A stretch of DNA of 57,153 nucleotides, from positions 1 to 57,153 of the forward strand of contig CANCZH010000003.1 of the NCBI GenBank assembly GCA_947382445.1, read 5' to 3'. The notes beneath the pieces were generated by a model. The model saw only the letters and a list, made by a program, of their open reading frames with translations, did not search any database and was not told the origin of the DNA. Source of the stretch: an uncultured Clostridium sp. GTDB taxonomy: Bacteria; Bacillota_A; Clostridia; TANB77; CAG-508. Positions 17,497 to 27,315 of this stretch are shown here, one piece after another; position 1 is the stretch's first letter; each line of letters begins with the position of its first letter. Both the position numbers and the translations under genes were made by a program.

Positions 17497-18738
17497 TTAA
17501 ATTTTTTCTATCTGTAAATCCTCTATTTCTTTTGTGCTTTTTTTAATTTCTTCTTTTTCAAATATTTCATTTACTTTTTTTGTTACTCTGTTTTTGTCTT
17601 CATTTTCTTTCATATCATTTATTAAATAAATTGTTTCTTCTAGGTATTTTTGAATTTCAATGTCTTTTGGATTTTGCTTTTTCAATTCTTTTTCTTCCAT
17701 TTTTACTTTTACTGTTAGATATTGTTTTATTGTTTCAAAAACTTTTTCATTTTCTATTATTTTCAAGTAACTTTCATCAATTTCTATTGCTTTGTTTGCA
17801 AATAATATTGCTTTATCTTTTTCCCCTTTTAACATATATATTTTTGCTAGCTGATAATATGCTTTTGCTTCTAATTCTTCTGACATTAAACATTCTACAA
17901 AATACTTCTCTGCTGCTTCTAAATCTTTTTCTATTAATGCAATTTGACCTAAATTATATTTTGAATTATATAATCTATGGTTTATTTCAGCTGCTTTTTC
18001 ATAGCATTCTTTTGCGCTTCCAAAATCATTTAATCTTGTATATACCATTCCTAAACTATAATATAATTCAAAATCTGCTGGATTATATCTTAATGCATCT
18101 TGGTAAACTGTAACCGCTTCCTTAAATCTTTCTTGTTGATATAATAATTCTCCTAATAAAGTTGATGCTTTATAATATTCTGGTTTATTTTTTAGAAGAC
18201 TTTCAAGCATTGTTATTGCTTCATCTTTCCTGTCTAAATCATTTAGCAATTCTGCAATTCTATAAAATGAATCATAATCTCTTTTATTTGTTTCTACTGC
18301 TCTTACATATTCATCTATTGCTTTTCTATTTCCGCCTTCTTTTTCATATATTTTCGCTAATAATATATGCCCTTTGTATGTATCTGGATACTTTTCCATT
18401 AAATTTAATAATACAGATTTCGCTGCTTTATTATCTCCAATTAATACTAAAAATCTTGCTTCTGTATTTGCTATTATTTCTGAAAAATTATTTCCTGCAT
18501 ATTCTACTAATATTACTATTCCAGGCAATATTACAGACATTATATACATTAAAAATTTTGAAATACTACTTTCAAAAATTCCTCCTACTAACAATTCTAA
18601 AAAATTAAATGCTATTCCAATTGCTTCTATTACTAGAATAGCAACATAATTTGTATCATTTTTTCTTATTAATTTTGAAAAAACAATAATAAATAAAGAA
18701 AATGCTAATATATTGAATATAAATTTTTCAATTAACAT
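17497..18738 (-). CDS. membrane-anchored TPR repeat protein
   Basis: A 413-residue protein with three hydrophobic segments in the first 75 residues, then about seven tetratricopeptide repeats (residues about 95-330; examples GHILLAKIYEKEGGNRKAID and ADFELYYSLGMVYTRLNDFG). A charged, helical C-terminus rich in Lys and Glu follows. TPRs are scaffolds, so the partner is unknown. The start at 18738 (MLIEKF) has GAAGAG 8 bases upstream. It precedes dpaA by 20 bp, so it may be co-expressed with sporulation genes. Confidence 0.85.
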   Translation of the reverse strand: MLIEKFIFNILAFSLFIIVFSKLIRKNDTNYVAILVIEAIGIAFNFLELLVGGIFESSISKFLMYIMSVILPGIVILVEYAGNNFSEIIANTEARFLVLIGDNKAAKSVLLNLMEKYPDTYKGHILLAKIYEKEGGNRKAIDEYVRAVETNKRDYDSFYRIAELLNDLDRKDEAITMLESLLKNKPEYYKASTLLGELLYQQERFKEAVTVYQDALRYNPADFELYYSLGMVYTRLNDFGSAKECYEKAAEINHRLYNSKYNLGQIALIEKDLEAAEKYFVECLMSEELEAKAYYQLAKIYMLKGEKDKAILFANKAIEIDESYLKIIENEKVFETIKQYLTVKVKMEEKELKKQNPKDIEIQKYLEETIYLINDMKENEDKNRVTKKVNEIFEKEEIKKSTKEIEDLQIEKI

Positions 18739-18855
18739 TTTTTTCTCTTCACCCCTATTAAACAACCTTTTTTCACTTGTGGTACATTATACCATATGGT
18801 TTTTCCTAAAACAAGTAAAATATTTCTCTTTATAAATTTTATCTATCAAAGTATA

Positions 18856-18896
18856 ACAAAAAGGTACTATACCTTGTAAATATAGTACCTTTTATT
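18856..18896 (-). terminator. intrinsic terminator of the first Cys-rich surface protein
   Basis: A 13-bp stem (AAAAGGTACTATA / TATAGTACCTTTT) with a nine-base loop directly after the stop codon, followed by Ts on the minus strand. Confidence 0.85.
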
Positions 18897-21200
18897 TTAA
18901 TTAGTATTTACTTGATTTGAAATATTTATTAATTCTTGTGTATTGTATGAATCATAGCTTTCTATGTAATATATGTACTTACTTCCTGTATCTGTTGAAT
19001 TCGTAGTTATTATTACATTATTATTTTGTTCATCACTATTTATGTTAATGCTTGGTTTTGTTGGTTTGTTTTTATCATTTGCTAGAATATCTGTATATTT
19101 ATTTAATGTATATTTTTCACCTAAATCTATTATTTTTTTCCAATCTGTTGTATTTTCTTGTTTTCTATATATTACGAAATATTTATTATTAACATCATAG
19201 CTTGACCAATCTAAAATTACTTCTCCTTTTCCATTTTCTGTGTTTAAATTTACTTGACTTGTTAGTATTAGTTGTGGTACTTCAAATTCATATACATTAC
19301 TTATATTTCCAACTTTGTCTTCGGCAACTATGTAAATATATTTTATTTTATAGATGTCTTTTATTACTATATCTTCTGTTTTCTCTACTTCTATACTATT
19401 TTCTTCTGTTAATTCTGGATTATTTAATTTTTCTGTGCTTGCTAAATATTTGTATTTTATTATTCCTGAGCCTTCTCCTAATCCTTCTTTTATATCATTT
19501 GCTTCTACTGTTACTATATTATTATTAATAGTTGCTTTTGTAATTGTTGGTGCTGTATTATCTAATTTATCTATTATTATTTTCTGTACATGATCATTTC
19601 CAAGCCCATCTTGATATAAAACTGAAAATTCTTTTGCTTGATATAAATCTCCTATAAATTCATAATCTCTTGAAAATCTATCTTCGTTTGTATTTGCTAA
19701 CTTTAAATCTTCTATATTATTAAATGCTATTGAAACATTTCCCACTCCATCATCGGTAGCAATAAATGTAAATTTTTTTGATTTTGACCATTCTCCATCT
19801 ATTTCTGTTCCAGATATTGGAGTTGGTGGCATAATGTCTATTTTTGATATTGTAAATTCTTGTGAAGTACTGTTTTCACAAGTATCTGTTACTATGCATT
19901 TATATTTCTTTTCTAGTGCTTCTAGTTCTAATTGTGGTATACAAGAAATTTCAAATTGCTTATTTTCTACGTCTGCTTTTCCATAAAAAATAACATTATT
20001 TTCATTACCAACTTCAACTATTTTTATACTTACATTATCACAATAATTTTCAGTTCCTTTTACTACTATTGGCTTATTCTGACTCCATTCAGTCAATTCT
20101 GTATTATTAGATGAATTTATTTCTGTTATTTCTGGTTTTATTTTTTCTGGATATGCATAAATACCTTCAATATAAACAACACTATTATTAATAGTTAAGG
20201 AATTTTCTGCAATATATTTAGTTTTTATATCAATTCCAAATTTTGCTTTAATAGTTATTGTAAAACTCTTTTTATCTTCACTCACCTCTGATAATTCTTG
20301 TGAAAAAGTTTGATACATAGCAGTAATTGGTCCTGATAATCCTCCTTTTTCAAATGATGTCAATGTATATGGTTCATTTAATTTAACTTTTATTGTAATA
20401 GTATTTAATGCTAGTACATTATTGTCTACATCTTTGTGGTATGTTACTGTTCCTAATTCTAAATAACATCCTGCACATAATATCTTTCCTTGATCTAAAT
20501 CCATATACATACGTCGATGTTGAGTAGTTAAAGAATAATTACACTTTTGACAAGTTCCTAAATTATAACAATCAAGCTTTTTCCCATCTTGTCTTTTGCA
20601 ATATTCTGCATAGTCTCCATATTTTCCTAATGTTGAATTATATAGCTTCCCATTGCCATATTGCCCTATATAATATGAATGTATTATCTGGTTCCCACAA
20701 ACGCTACATTTTTTGGTATGAACAGCAGCATACTCATCTGGTATCCACGTACCATTTTCATCATATCTCATAAATCCAGCATGTGTCATATAACTTCCAT
20801 TCCATACACATGGTTTATATTCAGTTTCACTATATCCACATGAACATGTTTTAATATATGGATTTTCAATTCCGCACAATTCATTTCCAAGAGCCGAATT
20901 TATTTTAAAATTATGAACTATAATATCTTCTTTTTCATGACAAGTTATACATTCATTCCAGTGCTGTGTGCTATTGTAACTAGTTTTTAAAATATGTTTA
21001 TGATTTAAATTTGAGCCTGTCTCTAAATTTGTAATATCAATAATAGTTACATCAGTGTTTTCATTAATCTGTGATTGTTTATTTATATTATTTTTTATAT
21101 TTTCAATTATTGATATTGTATTATTTCTTTCATATACTATTATGCTTACAATTATTGCAAATATTATTAAAGTTAAACTTAATAAAATTCTTTTTTTCAT
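18897..21200 (-). CDS. secreted Cys-rich, Ig/Fn3-like surface protein (paralog 1)
   Basis: A 767-residue exported protein. Residues 5-23 form a signal anchor with no lipobox or LPXTG, so it is probably tethered by the N-terminus. Residues 65-270 hold paired-cysteine motifs (CITC, CSCG, CSVC, CQKC, CAGC) separated by His and Trp, in the pattern HW-x3-C-x2-C...H, suggesting zinc sites. Residues 290-640 look like beta-sandwich repeats (NNTELTEWSQNKPIVVKGTE; DKVGNISNVYEF), and a fibronectin III-like domain follows (VILDWSSYDVNNKYFVIYRK). The same architecture recurs in 37987-40218. The function is unknown; adhesion or a wall role is a guess. Confidence 0.75.
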   Translation of the reverse strand: MKKRILLSLTLIIFAIIVSIIVYERNNTISIIENIKNNINKQSQINENTDVTIIDITNLETGSNLNHKHILKTSYNSTQHWNECITCHEKEDIIVHNFKINSALGNELCGIENPYIKTCSCGYSETEYKPCVWNGSYMTHAGFMRYDENGTWIPDEYAAVHTKKCSVCGNQIIHSYYIGQYGNGKLYNSTLGKYGDYAEYCKRQDGKKLDCYNLGTCQKCNYSLTTQHRRMYMDLDQGKILCAGCYLELGTVTYHKDVDNNVLALNTITIKVKLNEPYTLTSFEKGGLSGPITAMYQTFSQELSEVSEDKKSFTITIKAKFGIDIKTKYIAENSLTINNSVVYIEGIYAYPEKIKPEITEINSSNNTELTEWSQNKPIVVKGTENYCDNVSIKIVEVGNENNVIFYGKADVENKQFEISCIPQLELEALEKKYKCIVTDTCENSTSQEFTISKIDIMPPTPISGTEIDGEWSKSKKFTFIATDDGVGNVSIAFNNIEDLKLANTNEDRFSRDYEFIGDLYQAKEFSVLYQDGLGNDHVQKIIIDKLDNTAPTITKATINNNIVTVEANDIKEGLGEGSGIIKYKYLASTEKLNNPELTEENSIEVEKTEDIVIKDIYKIKYIYIVAEDKVGNISNVYEFEVPQLILTSQVNLNTENGKGEVILDWSSYDVNNKYFVIYRKQENTTDWKKIIDLGEKYTLNKYTDILANDKNKPTKPSININSDEQNNNVIITTNSTDTGSKYIYYIESYDSYNTQELINISNQVNTN

Positions 21201-21244
21201 ACGTTTTCTCCTTGTAATACTACTAATTTTGAAAATTTAAAATA

Positions 21245-21499
21245 CTAAATTTTGGTATTAAAATAATCAGCTGATACTCCAAAGAATTCTGCAAAGGCAA
21301 ATAATTCGAAATCTTGAACAAGTCTTTGATTATTTTCAATTTTTGAAATTTCCTTAAATGTTATTTCAATTCCTAGTAATTGCAATTTTTCTGCTAATTT
21401 TTCTTGTGATAATTCTGACTTTATTCTAAGTTCTTTTAATTTAACACCTGAAACATTTTTATAATTATAATATTTGTTAATTTTCATATTTTCGACCAT
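21245..21499 (-). CDS. XRE-type helix-turn-helix regulator
   Basis: An 84-residue protein made of a single Cro/C1-type HTH (residues 20-75): LKELRIKSELSQEKLAEKLQ, then FKEISKIENNQRLVQDFEL, then FAEFFGVSADYF. No effector domain. It is located between a surface protein gene and rqcH, 44 bp upstream of the surface gene on the same strand, so it may regulate that gene; this is inference. No clear ribosome site, and the ATG at 21487 is an alternative start. Confidence 0.8.
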   Translation of the reverse strand: MVENMKINKYYNYKNVSGVKLKELRIKSELSQEKLAEKLQLLGIEITFKEISKIENNQRLVQDFELFAFAEFFGVSADYFNTKI

Positions 21500-21620
21500 T
21501 TTTATTTATTACAAATTCATTCTAACATTTTTCTTAAAATTTCACTCCCTAATAAAGAGAATACATTTTATAAATAAAATAAATATATGGAAATATTAGA
21601 ATATTTATCAAACTAATAGC

Positions 21621-21649
21621 TTGATTTTATTTAATAAGTACTATATATT
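21621..21649 (+). promoter_or_regulatory. sigma-A promoter of rqcH
   Basis: TTGATT (21621-21626), 17 bases, TATATT (21644-21649), 24 bases upstream of the rqcH start codon. Confidence 0.6.
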
Positions 21650-21672
21650 ATTATTGTTGAAAGGAGTTAATT

Positions 21673-23340
21673 ATGGCATTTGATGGTTTAATTCTTAAAG
21701 CTACTATTGCAGAACTTAAAAATTCTTTAATAGGTGCTAGAGTTAATAAAATTCTTCAACCTAGTAAGTTTGAAGTTATTTTTAATTTATATAATCAAAA
21801 AAATTATTTACTGGATATTTGTATTCATCCAGATTATTATAGAATTGGTCTTACAAATTTTTCAAAACCTAATCCTACTAACGCTCTTAATTTTTGTATG
21901 TTACTTAGAAAGTATTTAAATAATAGTAAGATTACAAATATTGATAGTTTTGATTTAGATAGAGTTGTTTGTATTGATTTTGAAGGAAGTAATGAAGTAA
22001 AAGATACTTTGACTTATCATCTTATTATTGAGCTTATGGGTAGACGTAGTAATGTTATTTTACTTAATGATAAAAATTTTATAATTGATTCTATTAAACA
22101 TATTATTACTTCTGACCGTGAGATATTGCCTGCTCGTTTTTATACTATGCCAGCATCTAATAAAAAATCTTTCTTAGAAATTAATAATTTTGATGAATTT
22201 TATTCTATTGTTTCTAAGGATTATTATGATGATTTATCAAAATTCTTACCATCTATTTTTACTGGTTTTAGTAATATTTTTATTTCAAATATTTTAGATG
22301 AATTAGGGATAGAAACCTCTTCTAAAGATATTAATGAATTAAAAGAAATTTATGATTATATAAAAAATTTAATTAGTCAATTTGGAAGTGAAAATATTAG
22401 TCCTAAAGTTTTAGATAAAGATTATACATTGGAACTTGGTAACTTTGATTCTTCTATTAATCATTTTCTAGACGAGTATTATCATAATAAAGAAACATAT
22501 GATATTTTTAATAATGCTAAGTCTACTCTTTCAAAATTAATTTTAAGCAGTTTAAAAAAATCTTCTAAAAAATTAGAAAATATTAATGAAAAATTAAACT
22601 CTTGCAATGATATGGAAAAATATAGATTATATGGTGAACTTTTAACAGCTAATTTATATAAATTTAAAGGAGATTATGCTAGCTCTGAAGTTGTAGTAGA
22701 AAATTATTATGACAATAATAATCCTATTACTATTAAACTTGACACTTCTGTTTCTTATAGTAAAAATGCTGAAAGATTCTTTAAAAAGTATAATAAGTTA
22801 AAAAATACTTTAACTATTGTTACTACTCAGAAAAAAGAAACTGAACTTGAACTTGAATATATTGAAAGTATAATTTATTCTATTTCAAATGCTACAACAT
22901 TAGAGGATATTGAAGAAATTCATAATGAGTTTGCCGAAAATGTTCAAATGAGAAAATATAATTATAAGTCTTTCCAAAAAGTAAATACTGATAAGACTCT
23001 TGCTAATAATTTGCAAAAAATAGTTGTTGATAATTATGATGTTTATATAGGAAAAAATAATAAGCAAAATGATTATTTATCTTTACATTTTGCTGATAAA
23101 TCAGATTTATGGTTTCATGCTCAAGATTTTCATGGTGCTCATGTAATTTTAAAAACTAATGGAAAAGTTCCTAATGAAAATACTTTATTTAAGTGTGCTT
23201 TACTTGCAAAACAAAATTCAAGAGCTGCTTTAGAAAAGAATGTGTCTGTTGATTATACTTATATTAAATATGTAAAAAAACATCCAAATGGAAAAACTGG
23301 AATGGTTATTTATACAAATAATAAAACTATAATAGTCTAA
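21673..23340 (+). CDS. rqcH: RqcH, NFACT family ribosome quality-control protein
   Basis: A 555-residue NFACT protein (older name: fibronectin-binding protein A). RqcH binds stalled 50S subunits with peptidyl-tRNA and adds C-terminal alanine tails that mark the chain for degradation. Visible: NFACT-N beginning MAFDGLILKATIAEL, GARVNKILQPSKFEVIFNLY, a central coiled coil (about 280-420), and the NFACT-R domain with SDLWFHAQDFHGAHVILKT near residue 475. Length is normal. AAAGGAG precedes the ATG. The last codons form part of a terminator hairpin shared with folC. Confidence 0.95.
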   Translation: MAFDGLILKATIAELKNSLIGARVNKILQPSKFEVIFNLYNQKNYLLDICIHPDYYRIGLTNFSKPNPTNALNFCMLLRKYLNNSKITNIDSFDLDRVVCIDFEGSNEVKDTLTYHLIIELMGRRSNVILLNDKNFIIDSIKHIITSDREILPARFYTMPASNKKSFLEINNFDEFYSIVSKDYYDDLSKFLPSIFTGFSNIFISNILDELGIETSSKDINELKEIYDYIKNLISQFGSENISPKVLDKDYTLELGNFDSSINHFLDEYYHNKETYDIFNNAKSTLSKLILSSLKKSSKKLENINEKLNSCNDMEKYRLYGELLTANLYKFKGDYASSEVVVENYYDNNNPITIKLDTSVSYSKNAERFFKKYNKLKNTLTIVTTQKKETELELEYIESIIYSISNATTLEDIEEIHNEFAENVQMRKYNYKSFQKVNTDKTLANNLQKIVVDNYDVYIGKNNKQNDYLSLHFADKSDLWFHAQDFHGAHVILKTNGKVPNENTLFKCALLAKQNSRAALEKNVSVDYTYIKYVKKHPNGKTGMVIYTNNKTIIV

Positions 23341-23358
23341 GCTATTATAGTTTTATTT
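23323..23358. terminator. bidirectional terminator, rqcH/folC
   Basis: Stem AAAACTATAATAG / CTATTATAGTTTT around TCTAAG. The left arm overlaps the last rqcH codons and the right arm overlaps the folC stop. Confidence 0.8.
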
Positions 23359-24634
23359 CTTTTATAACATCTCCATATACATAAAAGCTTCCAACCACAA
23401 ATATTACATCGTCTTTATCACATTTTTTCTTTACTTCATTTATTGCCACTTCTAAATTTTCCACGCATATTTCGTGATTTTCTTTTTTATGTTTTAATGC
23501 TTCTTTATATAGTACTTCACTTTTAGTATATCTTTCTTCACTATTTCCAGATGTCAGTATAAATTTTCCTTCATTTTTTTCTAATAATAATTTTAATATT
23601 TTCTGATAGTCTTTTGTTTTTAGTATTGATATTATATATGTTTTTTTATAATTTTTATAATACATATCAATTGTTTGATTCAAATTCTTTATAGCTGGTT
23701 CGTTATGTGCACCGTCAAATATTATTAAAGGATTTTTATTTAATGTTTCCATTCTTCCTCTATGTATTACTGTACTAAGCCCTTTTCTTATACTTTCTTC
23801 TGAAATTTCATATCCCTTATTTCTTAATATTTTCGTACATTCAATGCATATGCTTGAATTATTAATTTGTTTAATTCCTTTTAAATTTACTGCAATATTT
23901 TTCATGTCCTTATAGTCAAAATATTGAAAATCATTATCATACTTGTAATTTTTTATGTCCTTTTCACTTACTAAATGCAATTCATTATTTTTTTCTCTAC
24001 ATTTTTCCTCAAAGACTTCATTTACATCTTCTGATTGTGCAAAAAATATTGTATCTGAATTTTCTTTTATTATTCCTGCTTTTTCATGGGCAATTTGTGG
24101 TAATGTGTTTCCTAATATAGACATATGGTCATATCCTATTGATGTAATAATTGAAACTAATGGTTTCGTAATAATGTTTGTACAATCGTAAAGCCCACCT
24201 AATCCTGTTTCTAAAACTACAAAATCTACATTTTCTCTATAAAAATATAATAATCCCATAATTGTTTCAAGTTCAAATAATGTTATTGGGGCTTTTCTTA
24301 TTTTTTCATATTTGTCTATCTTAGGTTGTAGTTCTTCAATTAAATTAGTCATTTCTTCATCTGAAATGTCTTTTCCATTTATGCTGATTCTTTCATTATA
24401 TTTTATTAAATGTGGCGAAAGAAATTTTCCTACTCTGTATCCTTGATTAACCAATATGTTATTTATTATTTCTGTACAGCTACCTTTACCATTTGTTCCT
24501 GCAATATGAATGAATTTCATTTCTTTTTGAAAATCATTATATTCATCCATAAAAAATTTCATTGCATCTAATGATAAAAATGTGTCTTTGCTTCCTTTAT
24601 AAAAATTGCCTAAATATTTTTCTATATCTATCAT
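23345..24634 (-). CDS. folC: folylpolyglutamate synthase / dihydrofolate synthase
   Basis: A 429-residue Mur-ligase-like enzyme that adds glutamates to folates, and in many bacteria also to dihydropteroate. The ATP site HIAGTNGKGSCTEI (near 43-56) and SPHLIKYNERISING are diagnostic, with the ligase-family VLETGLGG, SIGYDHMSILG (Mg site) and FDGAHNEPA near residue 310. Length is normal. AAAGGAG precedes the ATG. It lies downstream of ackA but is separated from it by a terminator. Confidence 0.95.
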   Translation of the reverse strand: MIDIEKYLGNFYKGSKDTFLSLDAMKFFMDEYNDFQKEMKFIHIAGTNGKGSCTEIINNILVNQGYRVGKFLSPHLIKYNERISINGKDISDEEMTNLIEELQPKIDKYEKIRKAPITLFELETIMGLLYFYRENVDFVVLETGLGGLYDCTNIITKPLVSIITSIGYDHMSILGNTLPQIAHEKAGIIKENSDTIFFAQSEDVNEVFEEKCREKNNELHLVSEKDIKNYKYDNDFQYFDYKDMKNIAVNLKGIKQINNSSICIECTKILRNKGYEISEESIRKGLSTVIHRGRMETLNKNPLIIFDGAHNEPAIKNLNQTIDMYYKNYKKTYIISILKTKDYQKILKLLLEKNEGKFILTSGNSEERYTKSEVLYKEALKHKKENHEICVENLEVAINEVKKKCDKDDVIFVVGSFYVYGDVIKEIKL

Positions 24635-24649
24635 TTTGTTTTGGCTCCT

Positions 24650-24680
24650 TTAAGAAAAGAGCGTATTTATATACGCTCTT
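24650..24680 (-). terminator. intrinsic terminator of the first ackA
   Basis: A 10-bp stem AAGAGCGTAT/ATACGCTCTT (24657-24666, 24671-24680), followed by TTTTCTT on the minus strand. Confidence 0.85.
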
Positions 24681-24703
24681 AATCTTTTGTGTTATAAAAA
24701 ATT

Positions 24704-25894
24704 TTATTCTACTAATTTTTTAGTTTCGCGTGCTATCATTAATTCTTCTTCTGTTGGTACTACATATGCTTTAATCTTAGACTCTGGTTTTGTAATCATT
24801 TTTTCTTCACTTCTTACATTATTAGCTTCAACATCTAATTCTACTCCCATAAATTCTAAGTGTTCACAAATTCCTTTTCTTATATTTATTTGGTTTTCTC
24901 CAACTCCTCCAGTAAATACTATTGCGTCAACTCCGTTCATTATAGCTGCATATCTCGCAATATATTGAGCTATAGTTGATTTAAAGAATTCCATTGCTAC
25001 ATATGCTCTTTCATTATTGTTGTAGCTTTCTGATTCTATTACTCTAAAGTCTGGAGCCAAACCTGAAATTCCCATTACTCCTGACTTTTTATTTAATATA
25101 TCTTCCATTTGGTCTGGTGTTAAATTTTCTTTTTTCATTATATATAATATAATTGAAGGATCTAAATCACCACATCTTGTAACCATAGGAATTCCTCCAA
25201 GTGGTGTCATTCCCATACTTGTTGCAACAGATTTTCCATTTTCTACTGCACATATACTTGAACCTTGTCCTAAATGGCATGTTATTATTTTTAAATCTTC
25301 AATATTTTTTCCCATAATTTCTGCTACTCTTTTTGAAACATACATATGTGAAGTTCCATGGAATCCATATTTTCTTATTCCATATTTCTCGTAGTATTCA
25401 TAAGGAATTGGATATATGTAATTTTCTTTTGGCATTGTTTGGTGAAATGCTGTATCAAATACTGCTACCATTGGTTTTCCTGGTATTACTTTTTTACAAG
25501 CTTCCATTCCAAGTATTGTTGCTGGATTATGAATTGGAGCTAATTCTGAACCTTCTTTTATAAATTCCATTACTTTTTCATCAATTATAACTGGTTTTGT
25601 TATTTTTACTCCACCGTGTACTGCTCTATGTCCTACTGCAGATATTTCGTCTAATGAATCTATAACTTTATATTCTGGGTTAGTAAATTGTTTTAATGTA
25701 AAGTCTATTGCTTCTGCATGATCTGGTGCATAATGTTCAATAACTTTTTTATCACCATTTACTTTATGTGTTATGTATGACTCTTTTTCTCCTATTCTTT
25801 CATATTTTCCTGATGCTAATACTTTTTCTGTCTCCATATCAATTAATTGGTATTTTAGTGATGAACTTCCACAGTTTAATACTAGTATTTTCAT
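24704..25894 (-). CDS. ackA: acetate kinase (copy 1)
   Basis: A 396-residue acetate kinase, which converts acetyl phosphate and ADP to acetate and ATP, the main substrate-level ATP step of acetate fermentation. Family motifs: VLNCGSSSLKYQL, GHRAVHGG, FDTAFHQTMP, YGFHGTSHMYV, CHLGQGSSI, TRCGDLDPS and FTGGVGENQINIR. Length is typical. It lies downstream of a second acetate kinase and pta; the three genes are separated by palindromic repeat elements rather than tight operon spacing. Confidence 0.97.
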   Translation of the reverse strand: MKILVLNCGSSSLKYQLIDMETEKVLASGKYERIGEKESYITHKVNGDKKVIEHYAPDHAEAIDFTLKQFTNPEYKVIDSLDEISAVGHRAVHGGVKITKPVIIDEKVMEFIKEGSELAPIHNPATILGMEACKKVIPGKPMVAVFDTAFHQTMPKENYIYPIPYEYYEKYGIRKYGFHGTSHMYVSKRVAEIMGKNIEDLKIITCHLGQGSSICAVENGKSVATSMGMTPLGGIPMVTRCGDLDPSIILYIMKKENLTPDQMEDILNKKSGVMGISGLAPDFRVIESESYNNNERAYVAMEFFKSTIAQYIARYAAIMNGVDAIVFTGGVGENQINIRKGICEHLEFMGVELDVEANNVRSEEKMITKPESKIKAYVVPTEEELMIARETKKLVE

Positions 25895-25916
25895 TTTTTT
25901 AATATCCTCCTCTCGA

Positions 25917-26034
25917 ATTTATGAAAAGCGTCGTCTTACGTCGTTAAAATTTTATTTTAAAATCCTAATGTACAAACGTACATTCCGGTATTTAAAATAA
26001 AATTTTGCCTAGTAATACTTGCTTTTGATAAATT
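25917..26034. repeat. inverted-repeat element, family B copy 2
   Basis: A 118-bp element between the two ackA genes. The ends (AATTTATGAAAAGC and GCTTTTGATAAATT) pair. An inner 16-bp stem AAAATTTTATTTTAAA (25946-25961) pairs with TTTAAAATAAAATTTT (25991-26006), and the centre holds AATGTA-CAAACG-TACATT. The left ATGAAAAxCxTCGT and right GCCTAGTAATACT segments match the element at 15652-15772. Confidence 0.8.
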
Positions 26035-26080
26035 CTCTTCTTTAATATTTATTTTATATTTCTTCTTTTGAAGTTATATA

Positions 26081-27268
26081 TTATTTAACTATATTTTCAG
26101 TTTCTTTTGCAATCATTAATTCCTCGTTTGTTGGAATTATATAGATTTGAATTTTTGAATCTTCTGTACTTATTTTTCTTTCTTTTCCCTTTACATTGTT
26201 TAATTCTAAGTCTAATTTTGCTCCAAATGGCTCTAAGTATTTACACACTCTTTCTCTTGTTTCAATTCCATTTTCTCCAACTCCTCCAGCAAATGTTATT
26301 ACATCTACACCTCCTAGAGCAATCATGTATTGTCCAATGTATTGTGCTATTTTATAGCTTTGGCTTTCTAATGCTAGGATTGACCTTTGGTCTTCCATAT
26401 TGTATCCATCTTCTATATCTCTGTAGTCTGAAGAAACTCCAGATACTCCCCATGCTCCTGATTGTTTGTTTAAGATTTCTTCTATGTCTTCTGGTTGTAA
26501 ATTGTCTTTTTTCATTATATATGGAATAATTGCTGGGTCAATGTCTCCACTTCTTGTTGCCATAGGTATTCCGGCAAGCGGTGTTAATCCCATTGATGTA
26601 TCTATTGATTTTCCATCTTCAATTGCGCAAATTGATGCTCCTTGTCCTAAATGGCAATTTATTATTTTTAAGTGTTCTGGATTATTCATTAGTTTTGCTG
26701 TTCTTTCAGCTACATATTTATGACTTGTTCCGTGAAATCCATATTTTCTAATTTTGTAGCTTGTATAGTATCTATATGGTATTTGATATACATATGCTTT
26801 TGCTGGCATTGTTTGGTGAAATGCTGTATCAAATACTGCTACCATCGGTACGTTTGGTAGTGATTTTTGTGCTGCTTTGATTCCTGCAACTCCTGCTGGG
26901 TTATGTAATGGTGCTAAGTCTATACATTTTTCTATTTCAGAAATTACTTTGTCATCTATTAGAACTGACTGACTAAACATTTCTCCGCCATGTACTATTC
27001 TGTGTCCTACTGCTTGTATTTCTTCTAGTGAATTTATTAAGTTATATTTTCTGTCTTGTAAAATTTCTAATACAAATTCTATTGCTTCATCATAATCTCT
27101 GGCTATATGTGCTATTTCTTCTTTTTCTCCATTTATGTTTAGTTTTAGAGTACTTTTCATTCCTCCTATTCTTTCAAAGTTTCCTTTTGCTAGTCTTTTA
27201 TTTTCTTCTGTTTCTATTAGTTGAAATTTTAGTGAAGAGCTTCCACAGTTTAAGACTAAAATTTTCAT
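26081..27268 (-). CDS. ackA: acetate kinase (copy 2)
   Basis: A 395-residue acetate kinase with the full motif set: VLNCGSSSLKFQL, GHRIVHGG, FDTAFHQTMP, YGFHGTSHKYV, CHLGQGASI, TRSGDIDPA and FAGGVGENGIETR. It resembles copy 1 clearly but differs throughout, so this is an old duplication rather than a recent one. Active-site motifs are intact in both. One copy may prefer propionate or butyrate, or be expressed under different conditions; the sequence does not say which. AAAGGAG precedes the ATG. Confidence 0.96.
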   Translation of the reverse strand: MKILVLNCGSSSLKFQLIETEENKRLAKGNFERIGGMKSTLKLNINGEKEEIAHIARDYDEAIEFVLEILQDRKYNLINSLEEIQAVGHRIVHGGEMFSQSVLIDDKVISEIEKCIDLAPLHNPAGVAGIKAAQKSLPNVPMVAVFDTAFHQTMPAKAYVYQIPYRYYTSYKIRKYGFHGTSHKYVAERTAKLMNNPEHLKIINCHLGQGASICAIEDGKSIDTSMGLTPLAGIPMATRSGDIDPAIIPYIMKKDNLQPEDIEEILNKQSGAWGVSGVSSDYRDIEDGYNMEDQRSILALESQSYKIAQYIGQYMIALGGVDVITFAGGVGENGIETRERVCKYLEPFGAKLDLELNNVKGKERKISTEDSKIQIYIIPTNEELMIAKETENIVK

Positions 27269-27315
27269 ACGTTCTCCTTTCGTTTGCTTTTCTGTACTAT
27301 TATTTTTTATTATTA

